A stretch of 64,000 bases of DNA from Entoloma clypeatum. Lineage: Eukaryota > Basidiomycota > Agaricomycetes > Agaricales > Entolomataceae. Below, piece after piece: positions 43,407 through 54,600 of the stretch. The translations under genes were made by a program, and so were the position numbers. Below the pieces are notes generated by a model. That model made no database searches and was not told where the DNA came from. It saw only the letters and a list, made by a program, of their open reading frames with translations. The stretch lies in contig OY751495.1 in assembly GCA_963565915.1 (NCBI GenBank), forward strand, positions 3,348,001 through 3,412,000, written 5' to 3'. Position 1 is the stretch's first letter, and every line of letters begins with the position of its first letter.

Positions 43407-44105
43407 TCAATCTACCTCGGGGTTGTGTTCTTTGAGCCAAGTGAAGCCTAACACGATTTCTTGTTTTCCCAAACTTGTGACTGCAAGCTGGGTCCGTTCT
43501 GAGTGATCCCGATAGCGGAGCACTACATCCAACACCTCCGTTATTGCTCCGGCCTTGTTTGGAGTTCCGTCAATGTTGTATACTGGAATTGCGCGTTGTA
43601 GTTTTCGAGTAGAGAGTCGATGTTTCTCAACCAGAGTGCGTTCAATAAACGACCCTGTTGCCCCACTGTCGAGTAAGGCCTTTTGTGATAGTGTGTCTTT
43701 GGTGTCGGTAGTTTCAAGAACTATGTCTAGTTCAATAGAATTGTCGGAGTGAGCGGAGGCGAGGACATATTGTTTTGGAAGCCGACGCTCCCATTTAGAG
43801 AGGCGAAGGCGGATGGGATTTGCAGAGTTGGGTGCGACTATGGGATCGTTTGCAGGCTTAGAGATGGAGGGTATAGGATCATATTGTTCCATAAATAAGG
43901 CAGCATAACGATTTTTAGTAGACAACGAGGGCGCACTGTTCACTCGTTGTGAGGAGGAAAATCCTCCTGTCCTCCCTCCGACTCCGCAGACTCCGTGGGC
44001 GGAACGGAGTTGCCTTCCGCCGCGTCCTTGACCACGAGTTGTTCCATGATAAACTCGTCTTGTTCCTCCATCATCATGAATCGGACGTCGAAGCGAAAGG
44101 GGCAT
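43407..44105 (-). CDS. Gypsy C protease region of pol
   Basis: Open -1 frame overlapping the gag end. Contains KNRYAALFMEQYD, a linker, the aspartic protease active site ALLDSGATGSFIERTLVEK, YNIDGTPNKAGAITEVLDVV and the flap-side GLKxHNP-like LGFTWLKEHNPEVD. It ends in TGA where related elements continue with Trp. A second TGA follows about 36 nt later, then the RT frame continues in the same phase. The same two TGAs occur in gypsy B. Whether they are read through or are fixed defects cannot be told from sequence. Confidence 0.85.
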   Translation of the reverse strand: MPLSLRRPIHDDGGTRRVYHGTTRGQGRGGRQLRSAHGVCGVGGRTGGFSSSQRVNSAPSLSTKNRYAALFMEQYDPIPSISKPANDPIVAPNSANPIRLRLSKWERRLPKQYVLASAHSDNSIELDIVLETTDTKDTLSQKALLDSGATGSFIERTLVEKHRLSTRKLQRAIPVYNIDGTPNKAGAITEVLDVVLRYRDHSERTQLAVTSLGKQEIVLGFTWLKEHNPEVD

Positions 44106-45241
44106 TCACGACTGAAGTGACCCGTTTTGTTACATCTGAAGCATGCATTGGCATTCTTGCCTTTGACGTGTGAAGTATCAATGTCCATTGCATTAGGGTC
44201 CCTTGTCGGCAGAGCGGTTGCGGATGCGAGCGGAGCTGGACGCGGAGTGAATGGAATGTAGGGGCGAGGGAATACTGAGGTGCCAGGTACTCTTGGTCCA
44301 ACGACGTTGCGGAAGGCGGATGTGCGGGTCGGAGCAGTGGCTTTGAAGGCTTTGTTGGCAATTCTATTGTCGTCGTTGACTCGTGCTGCAGAGTACCACT
44401 CATCGGGGTTGTCGTCCGCAGGCCGTCCGTGGGTCAGGGTGGCGATCTCGTTCTGAATGTCGGAACGGAGACCATGGCGGAATTTGAGTACTATATTGGT
44501 ATCCTCCTGATAGCCTGCTTTGTCAATGTAGTCTTTGAACTCGTCAATATAGGTCTCGACATCCCGTTGACCTTGATAATAGGATTCTCCTTCGAGGATC
44601 AGTCTCGCGTCCTGTTCCTCATTCTTCGGAGTGAACTCCGTTGTAAAGACGGCGCGGAAGTCCACCCAAGTCCGATAAGGCGGAGCACCGGTCCTCCGCT
44701 CTTGTCGGATAATGCGATCCGCAAAGCGTGCTGCGCATCCACTCTTCATGAAAGATAAGGCCCAATAAATTTTAGCGTGGTCGTCTGCGAACTGTTCCGG
44801 AGCCAGCCCCATAAACAATTCACAGGAGTTTAGAAAGGTCCAGCCATTTGCGCGCGATCCGTCGAAGTCTGAAGGATTGGCGGGTTTTGCTCGACGCATG
44901 CCCGGATTGGCCGGAGCGAGCGGAGCAGGTGGAGGTGCGGGTGCGGGAGCAGGTGGGATAGGTGGCGGAGCTGGGGCAGGAATTGCGTTGAAGGCGAGGA
45001 GGAGTTGGTCAAGTTGAGTAGAGATATCAGCGAGAGTTTGACGTTGTTCCTGGAACTCGTGCTCGAGCTGTTCAAGGCGATTGGGGTCGTCCATTACTAT
45101 GCGCGGAGCAGAATCACCGGTTACGGAGAGGTAATTAGAAGAACTGGAAGGGGTGTGAGATGTACAGTATCTGAGTCGGACGCGGACGAAGCTACTCCGA
45201 AGCGCGGAATCGTGACAACGATGCAATCGGACCCGGTCCAA
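43940..45241 (-). CDS. Gypsy C gag
   Basis: 433-codon capsid-nucleocapsid precursor. The N-terminal Ser/Thr-rich part is followed by a predicted coiled coil (RLEQLEHEFQEQRQTLADIS), a Pro/Ala linker, the retrotransposon gag fold (GWTFLNSCELFMGLAPEQF, IYWALSFMKSGCAARFADRI, YRTWVDFRAVFTTEFTP, KFRHGLRSDIQNEIATL), and a single CCHC knuckle CFRCNKTGHFSRECP. The stop lies about 166 nt inside the open pol frame, and pol is in the -1 frame, a layout normally solved by programmed -1 frameshifting. The start at 45241 is the first ATG; a later start near PRIVMDDPNR is possible. It is intact, unlike its copy in gypsy B. Confidence 0.88.
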   Translation of the reverse strand: MDRVRLHRCHDSALRSSFVRVRLRYCTSHTPSSSSNYLSVTGDSAPRIVMDDPNRLEQLEHEFQEQRQTLADISTQLDQLLLAFNAIPAPAPPPIPPAPAPAPPPAPLAPANPGMRRAKPANPSDFDGSRANGWTFLNSCELFMGLAPEQFADDHAKIYWALSFMKSGCAARFADRIIRQERRTGAPPYRTWVDFRAVFTTEFTPKNEEQDARLILEGESYYQGQRDVETYIDEFKDYIDKAGYQEDTNIVLKFRHGLRSDIQNEIATLTHGRPADDNPDEWYSAARVNDDNRIANKAFKATAPTRTSAFRNVVGPRVPGTSVFPRPYIPFTPRPAPLASATALPTRDPNAMDIDTSHVKGKNANACFRCNKTGHFSRECPFRFDVRFMMMEEQDEFIMEQLVVKDAAEGNSVPPTESAESEGGQEDFPPHNE

Positions 45242-45248
45242 TTAGATG

Positions 45249-45258
45249 AGAACTTTCT
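45249..45258 (-). other. Self-priming PBS of gypsy C
   Basis: AGAAAGTTCT on the minus strand, two bases from the LTR, complementary to AGAACTTTCT inside the LTR. Confidence 0.55.
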
Positions 45259-45260
45259 AC

Positions 45261-45694
45261 TGTAAGGGCGACCTTACGATCCAAGACTCAAACTCAGATA
45301 CTTGCAAGGGAGATCCGAAGATTAGATTGAGCAGTCTGATAAGTAATACAACACACACCTTGCAAGGGAGATCCGAAGAGAAAGTTCTAAGGATTCCCCT
45401 GCAAGCTAGCGAGATAAATAGTAAAATGAGATATGAAATAAAAGATAAAACGAGACATAGGAATGATGAGTAATGGTCGGGAGTAGGGATGGGGGATGAA
45501 TGGAAACGAGATGAATGATAGTACCTGCGATCCGACGTGCGGAGGAGCGGAGGGGCGCGGAGTCGTCGGATGTGGAGAGGTGCAGAGAGGTGAATAAGAT
45601 ATCAGAGGCAACAGATATGATCGGAGGGCGTCGGAGGGCGTCGGAGATGGTGGAAATGAACGGAAAGGGAAAGTGCAAAGTGGTTGCCCTTACA
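45261..45694 (-). repeat. 5' LTR of gypsy C
   Basis: 434 bp. Contains AGAACTTTCT (minus strand, 45379-45388), complementary to the PBS at 45249-45258. Confidence 0.93.
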
Positions 45695-46813
45695 GGATCT
45701 TCCATTGTCTGGAAGTTTTAGCTTGTACGTCAGGGGCCCGAGCACCTCGGAAATGGTGAAGGGTCCTTCTCTTTTGGGTGCCAGCTTTCTGGAAGGGTAT
45801 CCGATTCGGAGGTTCTTTTCTTCTAGCCATACCTGTTCTCCTTTTCCAAATGGAGTGAAGCCTCGTATTGGTCTCTCTGCCATCATCTGACGGGCTAGTT
45901 CATGCGCTACCAGCACTTCATCTCTTGCTTGCTTTAGCTCTTTGAGCCATTCCTCTATGCTTGGCACGTTCGTTTTGTCAAATGCCAATGGTATGTCTCT
46001 TGGTTCGTATCCCATCATTAGATAGAATGGAGATCGTTTCATTGTGGAGTGGGTCCTCTGATTGTGACAGAACTCCATTGTTGAGTTGTGATCATGCCAT
46101 GTTTCAGGATTGTTTGAACAGAACATCCAGAAATAGGTCTCAAGTTCCTGATTTGCACATTCTGTTTCTCCATTGGTTTGGGGGTGATAAGCCGTGCTCA
46201 TTATCAGTTTGATCCCTAGGAGTTGTCCTAGTTCTCTGAAGACCTGAGAAGCGAATTGTGGCCCTCTGTCAGACAGAATAGAGTCTGGGAGTCCGAATCT
46301 TCGGTACACATGGTCCAAATAAAGTTTGGCAGTGAGGGTCACGTCGGTGGTTTTGGTACAAGGGATGGAAATTATCCCCTTCATAGAACCATGGTCTACT
46401 ATGACCATGATACTGTCAAATCTGTTGCTCTCGGGCAGGTCCGTGATGAAGTCGATCATTGTCTGGGAGAATGGTCTGGCGTCCTTTTGTGCCTTGATCA
46501 ACATCAATCCAGGGTTTGTGGGGTGTGTGTTGACTTTCATTTGTTGGCAGGTTGCACATCCTCCAACATAATTTCTGATAAACACATACATTCCTGGCCA
46601 CCAATAGTTTTGCCTAACCAATTCCAAGGTTTTTAGATGTCCTGGATGTCCGCTTGGTAGGGAGTCGTGATATTGTTTCGTTATTTCCCGGCGCAGAGTC
46701 TCATCTGGCGGTACGTAACATCTGTCACGGAAGAATAATATCCTGTCTTCTGTTCTCCATTCTGATAAATGGGATTTAATCGGCAGGGTCCCTGATTCTT
46801 TTAGGGTGGTGAT
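45695..46813 (-). pseudogene. Gypsy F integrase
   Basis: Open for about 330 codons. The zinc domain includes KQYHDSLPSGHPGHLKTLEL and GGCATCQQMKV. The core has QTMIDFITDLPESNRFDSIM, SILSDRGPQFASQVF and STAYHPQTNGETECANQELE with all acidic residues. It ends FTISEVLGPLTYKLKLPDNG against the gypsy C LTR, so the terminal region is lost. The upstream end joins RNase H across hAT-3. Confidence 0.88.
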
Positions 46814-48973
46814 TAGTGTTTGAAGGTTCAGTCTACATAGACCTGAACCGCGGTCTAAGGTCTATAGGTTTTAGAAAATTTAGACTGCAGTTCAGTCTAG
46901 ATTTTTTTTTTTTGACTTAGACCGCAAAAAGACTGGTCTAAACAGGTCTAGACCGGTCTTTTTGCCCTTTGGAATACACCTCCAACCCCCCCCCCCCCCT
47001 AATATTCTACAATTTTTGGAGATTTTTCAGTAATCTGCATAATATTCTAGATATTTATAGTCCAATTTCATCAGTCCAAGGCTTGTTTTGAAGCTACAAC
47101 TGAGTGGAATACATTTCTAGCTTGTATATAAACTCTTGCTCAGAGTCACAAAGGTTAAGAATTGAGTGAAACATGGTGAAAACATAGCTAAAACATATGA
47201 TTACAGTGTTATTTTGTTGTATCTGTCTTTACAGTGCTATTTTTGTTGTATCTGTACTATTATTACTGTGTTATTTTTGTTATATCTGCGTGCCTCTCAT
47301 TGCAGAGCGAGCAATGGGTGGATGCGTCGATTCGACGTTGGATGATGCGCGACATGCACGCATCAAATGTGTCAAATATATGTAAACAAACTCAAAAAAC
47401 ATCGCATTTCTCCTTAATATGGCTACACAGAAGGAAGTAAGCTTACAGACTATATCAATTATGTACCAGAGTATCATATGTTAATAAATATGTATTTATT
47501 TCATGAATGATCACCACAGATTTGAGCATATAGTGATGCGACGCTTTACACCAAACAACAGTAAACAATGTGCAAATGCATCGTGCAGGCGCGTGTGGTG
47601 CCTTCCTCATGATCTAACAATAGTTTAACATGATAGAACTCATCAATATATATGTATTCACCTTCTGAAACACCTTGTATAATTTTTAGATCTCTAGATA
47701 AGATAGAAATGATGAAATGTGCATATTTCAGTAAAAGTGTTATATCTCCATAATGAATGCACCAAATTTGAAAAACAGATGTGCTGTGAGGTCCCCTGAA
47801 TGAGGAGAAAACAAAGCTGAAACAAAATTTTTTGGTCAAATTTTCGACCTATTTTGCTTCTATTCATCTTATTAAGTCCTTGGGCTTGATTTTAATGGTC
47901 TGAGTAGACATACAATGTTACAATGGTATATATACAGTACATATAGACTACAGTGGTTGTGGAAGGGAGGAAGTAAGAAAAGGTTGTTTTTGTGTTTGAG
48001 AAAATCCATGATGATGCCCTGTTGATCATGATTTACAGTGTGCCATTGTTTTGATGCATCATTTCAGAATTCTACCTACATAGCTCATATATTTAACTGG
48101 TTATATGCTTACTATTAGCTTCTAAGTATCTCTACATAAGTTACAAACTATTTTTAGGACTTACAGTGCCACAGATTGGGCATTGAAGGCGCGAGTTTCA
48201 ATGACGCGCATTGCTCAGCATTAATGCCAAGCACTCTTGGCAATTGCCAAAAGTTGAACCATACATAAGTTGACAGCCAGCCCAACATTCCCACACTTTT
48301 TTTATCCCCCACCTTCACTCCACCCAGCCACTTTCCCCCCCCCCCCAATGCCTGCCCTCGTGCACAACGACCCCCTATAGCGCCCAATGGGGTCGACTAA
48401 TGCCCAACGCCCAACGGCTCCCTCTAACGCCCAATGGCCTCCCACTCATGCCCAACGACTGCGACTCATGCCCAACGCCCTCAAACGGCCTCCCACTCAC
48501 GCCCAATGGCCCTCTCTGACACCCAACAGCACCTTCTTGCACCCCATGGCCCTCTCTTGCCCCCAACGACACCCTTTCATCGCAACGTGTTTCCTTCAAG
48601 CCCTACGGCCCCCTCTTGTGCCCATCTGCCGCGACCCGTGCCCAACAGCCCCCCCCTTTCGTGTCTAACACCCTCCAACTCGCGCGCAATGCCCTTTCTT
48701 CAAGCCAAACAGCCCCTTCTCGCGTGCAACACCCTCCCACTCATGCCCACTGACATTACATACAGCGTGTATATATTTAGACACAATATATAATACAAAA
48801 CTGGTTCAGACCGGTGCAGACCGGTTCGGTCCATCCTCTGTGGGTGTGATGGACCGGTCCTGTACAGTCCGGTCCGGTTTTTTACGTTTTTGTGGTATTG
48901 AAAGACCGGTCTCGGTCTTGGTCCATCCCTCTCGGAGGCAAAAAACTGAACTGAACCGAACCCTCAAACACTA
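46814..48973 (+). mobile_element. hAT-3: non-autonomous hAT-like transposon with perfect 8-bp TSD
   Basis: 2,160 bp. Ends TAGTGTTTGAAGGTTCAG and ACCCTCAAACACTA; target duplication GTGGTGAT at 46806-46813 and 48974-48981, perfect. It interrupts gypsy F exactly between RNase H and integrase. The interior shares with hAT-1 a conserved small minus-strand ORF (47546-47839) and the GCCCAACG minisatellite. No transposase is visible. Confidence 0.85.
48360..48740 (+). repeat. Minisatellite in hAT-3
   Basis: About 18 imperfect units around CGCCCAACGGCCTCCCACTC, the same family as in hAT-1 and at the same place relative to the right end. Confidence 0.8.
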
Positions 48974-50611
48974 GTGGTGATGGCTTTTGAGAAGAGTTCG
49001 TCGTTTTCGGTTGCTTTTAGAATATCTCTTTGTAGCTCAAGGTCCACTGTCTTGACAAAGATGTCATCTGGTAAGACAATAATGTCTTCATTGTCGGTAT
49101 CTTCTTCGGGTATATGGTCCAGTTGCCTTGACAAGGCATCCGACTGGATCATTTTTGCTCCTGGGGTGTGTACCAATTTTAGCTCAAACTCGGAGAGATA
49201 CAATCTCCACTGTGCTTGTCATCTGTTTGACTTCTGGGGTTCCTGGTAATATGTCAGGTTTTTGTGATCTGATAGAACAACCATTGGAAATGGTGATCCA
49301 AGGAGGTAGTGCCTCCAGGTTTCCAGTGATTGGATAATTCCCAAGAGTTCACGATCATAAATTTCATAGTTCCGTTCTGCCGCAGAGAATGAGTGCGATA
49401 TATATCCGCAGGGGTGCCAGTCTCCATTCACATCTTGTTGGCGCAGTACTGCTCCTGTTGCCCATTTGGATGCATCAGATTCTATGATGAACAGTTTGTC
49501 AGTGTTTGGCATTAACAATACCGGTGATTCTGCAAATTTGTCCTTTAACGTGTCAAATGCTGTTTGGCAGTCCTCATTCCATTCCCATTCCTGATCCTTT
49601 TTTTTCAGATCATTCAGGGGTTTGGCAATGTCCAAGTAGTGTCCGATAAACCTTTGATAGAAGTTTCCAAATCCAAGGAAGGATCTGACCTGTTTCACAG
49701 TTATGGGTTCTGGCCATTTCGCTATCCCCGATAACTTAACGGGGTCCATCGTGATTTTGCCTGACTCCAAATTCGCATTTTTCCAGGTTGAGATAGAGGT
49801 CATTCTCTACCATCTTTCTGAGTACGCGGAGTGTCCGTTCGGTGTCGTCTTCATCATTGACTGAGAATATGAAGATGTCATCCAAATAAATGAGCAACCA
49901 TCCTTCTTCAAGTTCTTCTTTGAAGATTTCCATGCCTGCCAGTCCGAAGAAGGCAACCAAGGGTTCGTACAACCCTCAATTGGTTTTGAATGCAGCCTTC
50001 CATTCATCGCCAGGTTTGATCCGTACATTGTTGTATCCCCAATGCATGTCCAGTTTAGTGAAGACCTTTGCTCCTTTCAGTTTGTCAAGTAAATCTCTGA
50101 CCAGGGGTAACGGGTATGCATTCTTCACTGTTCCTTCGTTCAATCACCGATAGTCCTGACATGGTCTGAGTTTATCTGAGTCCTTTTTAGCCATGAAGAA
50201 AAATGGTGATGCCATTGGTGATTTTGAGGGTCTGATGTACCCCTTTCAAAGGTTCTCATCTAGGAATTCGTCCAATTTTGTTTGTTCTTCCAGTGACAAA
50301 GGATAAACCTTACAGTCTTTCAGGGTGAAGTCCGGTTTCAAGTCAATCACGTGGTCCCATGGTTTATGTTCCGGTAATCTCTCAGATGCTGTTTTCTCGA
50401 ACACCTTCTGATACTGATTGTATCGTTCTGGTAGTTCTTTCTTTGGTTTGTCCACGGTGTCTGTATTGTGTGAGAGTTTCTGGGAGATTGAGGTTTTGGC
50501 TTGGATCCAAATATCCTCAATGGGTTCATCTGTTGTGACATATGTCCTGAATAGGTCAAGGTCATCGTCTGATCCTTCATCTATCCTTTTCAAGATAGGT
50601 CCATTTGCCGG
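48974..50611 (-). pseudogene. Gypsy F RT and RNase H
   Basis: From 50593: RYNQYQKVFEKTASERLPEH, CKVYPLSLEEQTKLDEFLDE, a stop, then an RT core in other frames with LLIYLDDIFIFS (49736-49972) missing the usual LTNSPATFQ segment before it, [35 protein letters not shown] and LVHTPGAKMIQSDALSRQLD. At least three frame breaks and stops are present. It starts at the copia G LTR and ends at the hAT-3 target site. Confidence 0.85.
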
Positions 50612-50920
50612 TGTTGAAGTTCCACCTGGGCGCTAGCCACAGGTGTACTGAGCAACATAGCTACAGTGGAAGTACTCTACGATACCGCTATGGTCACTTA
50701 CATGGTTTGGAGGGGGTAAGGCTAGTGAGAGCGGTTGAGGCTGGTGAGAGCGATGGAGCTGGTTAAGAGTCAAGAGACAACTTGTTGGTATTGACAGTTT
50801 CCTGGTCTTATATACTGTACTACTGTTTGTACCAACCAAACAAGTATGTAATGAAGATATGTAAGGTCACGTGATGTAATCTAATCTAATCTAATCTACG
50901 TGATGGGAAAAGTTTCAACA
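50612..50920 (-). repeat. 3' LTR of copia G
   Basis: 309 bp, TGTTGAAAC to CTTCAACA on the minus strand. Contains four tandem TAATC units near 50877-50897. Confidence 0.94.
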
Positions 50921-50997
50921 CCCCCCCATATTTAGTACATGCTTCTAAATACATCTTTACTTTTTCCCACATATATATATAGGTACTTTTGTTTCGC

Positions 50998-51624
50998 CTA
51001 GTTTTTTATCAATCCGAAGTACGGGATAACCTTGGAAAAGAGGATTTTTCCCAGATTCTTAGTTAAAAGATCTGCAGGGTTGTTCACTCCTTCAATGAAT
51101 TCGACCGTAATTATTCCTTCGGAGACTTTTTCTCTGACGAAGTGGAATCGCACGTCAATGTGCTTGGATCGTTTCTCGGTTACAGGGTTGGATGCGATAA
51201 AGACGGAACCGTTGTTGTCTCCGTAGATCGGTACTGATCTGATCTGCATTCCAAGTTCGGCAAGCATGCTTCTCAGCCATGTTGCTGCGCGACTGCAATC
51301 TGATAACGCCATATACTCTGCTTCTGTGGAAGAGAGGGCGATGGTCTTTTGCGCCGATGATACCCATGTTACTGCTCCAGACGCCAGTGATATGAAGAAG
51401 CCAGTGGTAGACCTCCTCGTGTTTTCATCTGACGCCCAATCGGAGTCTGTGAATGCATAGATTCCTTTCCCTGAGTCGCCATCATACATGATTGCGTAAT
51501 TTTTTGTCGCCTTTAGATACCTGCAAATATCCCTAGCCACTTCTAAATGGCGTTTGGTGGGATTTGCGGAAAACTGCGACATTTTAATCACGGCAAAACA
51601 GATGTCTGGCCTCGTTCCAATCAT
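50998..51624 (-). pseudogene. Copia G RNase H, continuation after the TGA
   Basis: Same phase as the polyprotein. SVIGSLLYLMIGTRPDICFA bridges the stop, followed by YAFTDSDWASDENTRRSTTG, TIALSSTEAEYMALSDCS and NPADLLTKNLGKILFSKVIP, the full copia RNase H signature with its acidic residues. It ends 77 bp before the 3' LTR. Confidence 0.9.
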
Positions 51625-51663
51625 CAGATATAGGAGTGATCCGATGACGGATTGGTACTTGGA

Positions 51664-54600
51664 TCAGAGTTCCGCATTGGGTTCATCTTCGGATGCCATG
51701 GGTTTGTAGCCCGTAGGGAGTGGGGTATGGGTTGCATTGGATTCACTCATCCCCATGCGTGTGAGTATTTTCTCAAGGTAAGGTACTTGATCAATGAAGA
51801 TCCTCTTCCCACGTTGCCTTATTTGGATAGAGAGAAATTCTTTCGGTTCCCCATCAGGCACAAGGTGCCCTAGGTCCCTACATTCCCATGTGGTCATGAA
51901 GGCCTTTTTCTTCTCTAGCGTGTATTCTCGGTTTGTGCCGAGAAAAGCAGAGTCGTCGACATATATGACGGCGATTACAATTTCCCCTTTGGTACTTTTG
52001 TGAATGAACACTCCCGCATCAGAGTGAAGCCGGACAAAGCCGAGCTTTTTCATGGAGGAATCAAGTTCCCTCCACCAGGCTAATGCGGCCTGCTTAAGTC
52101 CATATAGAGCTTTGAATAGTTGGTACACGAGGTGCTCTTTCCCTTTTACTATGTAGCCCTCAGGCTGTCGCATGTAAATGACTTCTTGGAGCGTTCCATA
52201 GAGGAAGGCTGATGAGACGTCCAACAGTGTCATGAACCACCCTTCAAGGGCTGTCAATGCCAGTATCAGTCGGACGGTTTCATATCTTACGACTGGTGAG
52301 AAGATCTGATCAAAGTCGATCCCTTCCACCTGCGAGAAGCCTTTTGCGACAAGGCGCGCTTTCAGACGCCCGTCGGATTTTTCGTTATAAACCCATTTGT
52401 TCCTTAGGGCTTTCCTCCCTGCAGGCAGGGGTACTAGCTCCGTGATCACCCCGCGGCGTTTGAGCATGTCTAGCTCTTTACGTTCAGCCGCATACCAGTC
52501 TTCTTTATTTGGAAGAGGGTATATGTCTTTATGGGACATTTCAACGATGCCAACTTGGGCTGATATCGCCTCCATCAGGAGGTCATTCATCCATGCCGTT
52601 TGACCGCCCAATCTCCGTCTTCGATCTAATTTTTCAAGATCAGACGCTGGAGTGTCTTCCCCATAGATGCTTCCTGGCATCTTCCGAACTCGTCGTTCCC
52701 TGATCGGTCGATCTGGTACTTGCTCGGGTTCCGGAGTGGGTACTCGTGGTTCGTCATCAGGCTCACTGGCAGGTAGTTCGTTGTCTGATTCAGGTTGATC
52801 CTGTTCAATGGGAACTGAGTCCTGAGGTGTTTCATTGTGACTATCGTCGTCGTTGCTGCCAGGGATGAGATCCTCAAACTCATCAGCCGGCTCTGGGTTT
52901 TCCATTTCTGGATGGTTTTCTGGCAAAGGGTCGATGTGGCATCTAGGGTACTTGCTTTCATCAAAGATAGCTTTCCCACCCATGAAAATCGTGTTAGTCT
53001 CAGGATCCATGAAGCGGTATCCTTTGACCCCTGGTTTTGATCCGAGATAAATCATCAATTGAGATCTTGACTCCAGGGAGTTTCTGCGTTTTTCTTTTGG
53101 GATATATACGTATGCTTGGCATCCGAAGACTCTGACGCTGGACAAGTCGGGGATCTCATTGGTCACCCTGAAATAAGGGGTTTTCCATTCAAGACGCCGC
53201 ATGGGGGTTCTGTTGTATAGAAATGCTGCATGTTCCAAACAGAATTCCCACCACATCGGCGGTAGACATGCGTCGAAACGCAATGCCTGAGATTTTTCCC
53301 ACAGAGTTCGATTTATTCGTTCTGCTCTACCATTCTGCTGATGCTGATATGGGAGTGTGACGTCGATCAGAATTCCATGATCGGCAAGTACATCCTTGTA
53401 TTCATCGAATTCTCCACCTCCATCAACCCGCCATTTTTTAGGGGTGGCGGCGAATTGATTCTGGATCATCGCAAGGAATTGTTTCAGCGCCGTGATGGCG
53501 CCTGACTTTTTCCTAAGCAAGACGACCCAGACATGGGAAGAAAAATCATCCAAAAAGGTAAGGAAATATTTGTACTTGTGGTACGATGCCGTGGATATCT
53601 GTTTCAAGTCCGAATGGATCAAATCAAAGGGTTCGACAGCCCTTGTCACCGAGTTAGGGTAAGATTGATTCGGCATTTTCCCTTTTAGACACCCCATGCA
53701 GCTTTCCTGTGATTTCTCACGTACTAACGTTTTGGGTACTCCTTTGGTACTGGTGGGAATCTTATTGAGCGCCTGGTCATTTGGGTGGCCAAGGCGTTTA
53801 TGCCAGGTTTCAACAGTGATTTCGCTAGAGATCGCGTGGATTTGGTCATAGCGTATTTCAGTGTCTAACCAATAAATGGTTTGTCCGATGAAATGAGGCG
53901 AAAACTGTATTTTGTTCAGCCCTTTAGAGATATTAATTTCTCCACGCATTCCATTAACTTTGTAACCATGGTTAAGGAAGACGCCTAGGGACAGTAGACG
54001 TGTGTCCATATCCGGAATATAAAATACCGGTCGTAGGAGATGGGTTTTAGTTTCCCCATCTAGGGTATGCCGTACTGGAACGGCCCCAACTCCGAGAATT
54101 TCCAGTTTCTTTCCCTTTGCAGCTGTTTGGACAAATCGCTTAGCCTTGAGAGGCCTGTAATACGCGAAGTCTTTGAACTCATGGGTAAAGTGTAATGATG
54201 CGCCGGAATCTAAGATCCACTGAGCGCGTTCTCTCTCTTTGCAGTGTGTGCAGGACGCGGAATGTTTGATATATTTTTTGTACAGATCATCACTAAAGAG
54301 ATCTATACTATCTGCATCGGTACTAGCTAATGTGTATTCAAACGTCTGTGCGTGATTATTAGCGTTTCCCATTTGGTCAAGTTTGAGAGAAGGATGTGAC
54401 GAACCGTCAAGTTCGATCAGCCCATCCTCGAACTGTTCCGGCCCCATTCGCTCGCTTTGATGGTCTATGTCCATCATCCCTAGCGATTCTTCTATCGACG
54501 GGGCTACGCGACGCTGTTTAGCCGGCCTTTCATCGATTTCAGGAATGATGGTGTCTAGGATACGAAGATTCGATCCTGAGGGGTGAGCACCAATGCCGCG

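Larger units (their letters stand above)
39593..45694 (-). mobile_element. Gypsy C: young, nearly intact chromodomain gypsy (B/C family)
   Basis: 6,102 bp on the minus strand. Two 434-bp LTRs (39593-40026 and 45261-45694) differ at about three positions, all C/T at CpG. Gag, protease and a 1,083-codon RT-to-chromodomain frame are open. The polypurine tract precedes the 3' LTR at 40027-40043. The flanking 5-mers GAGTC and GGATC differ, and the two flanks belong to different host elements (E and F). Confidence 0.95.

Noticed and set aside
42823..43506. 227-codon plus-strand frame in gypsy C, repeated at 26355-26882 in B on the other strand
   Set aside because: Antisense shadow of the pol acidic linker; conserved only because the underlying element is.
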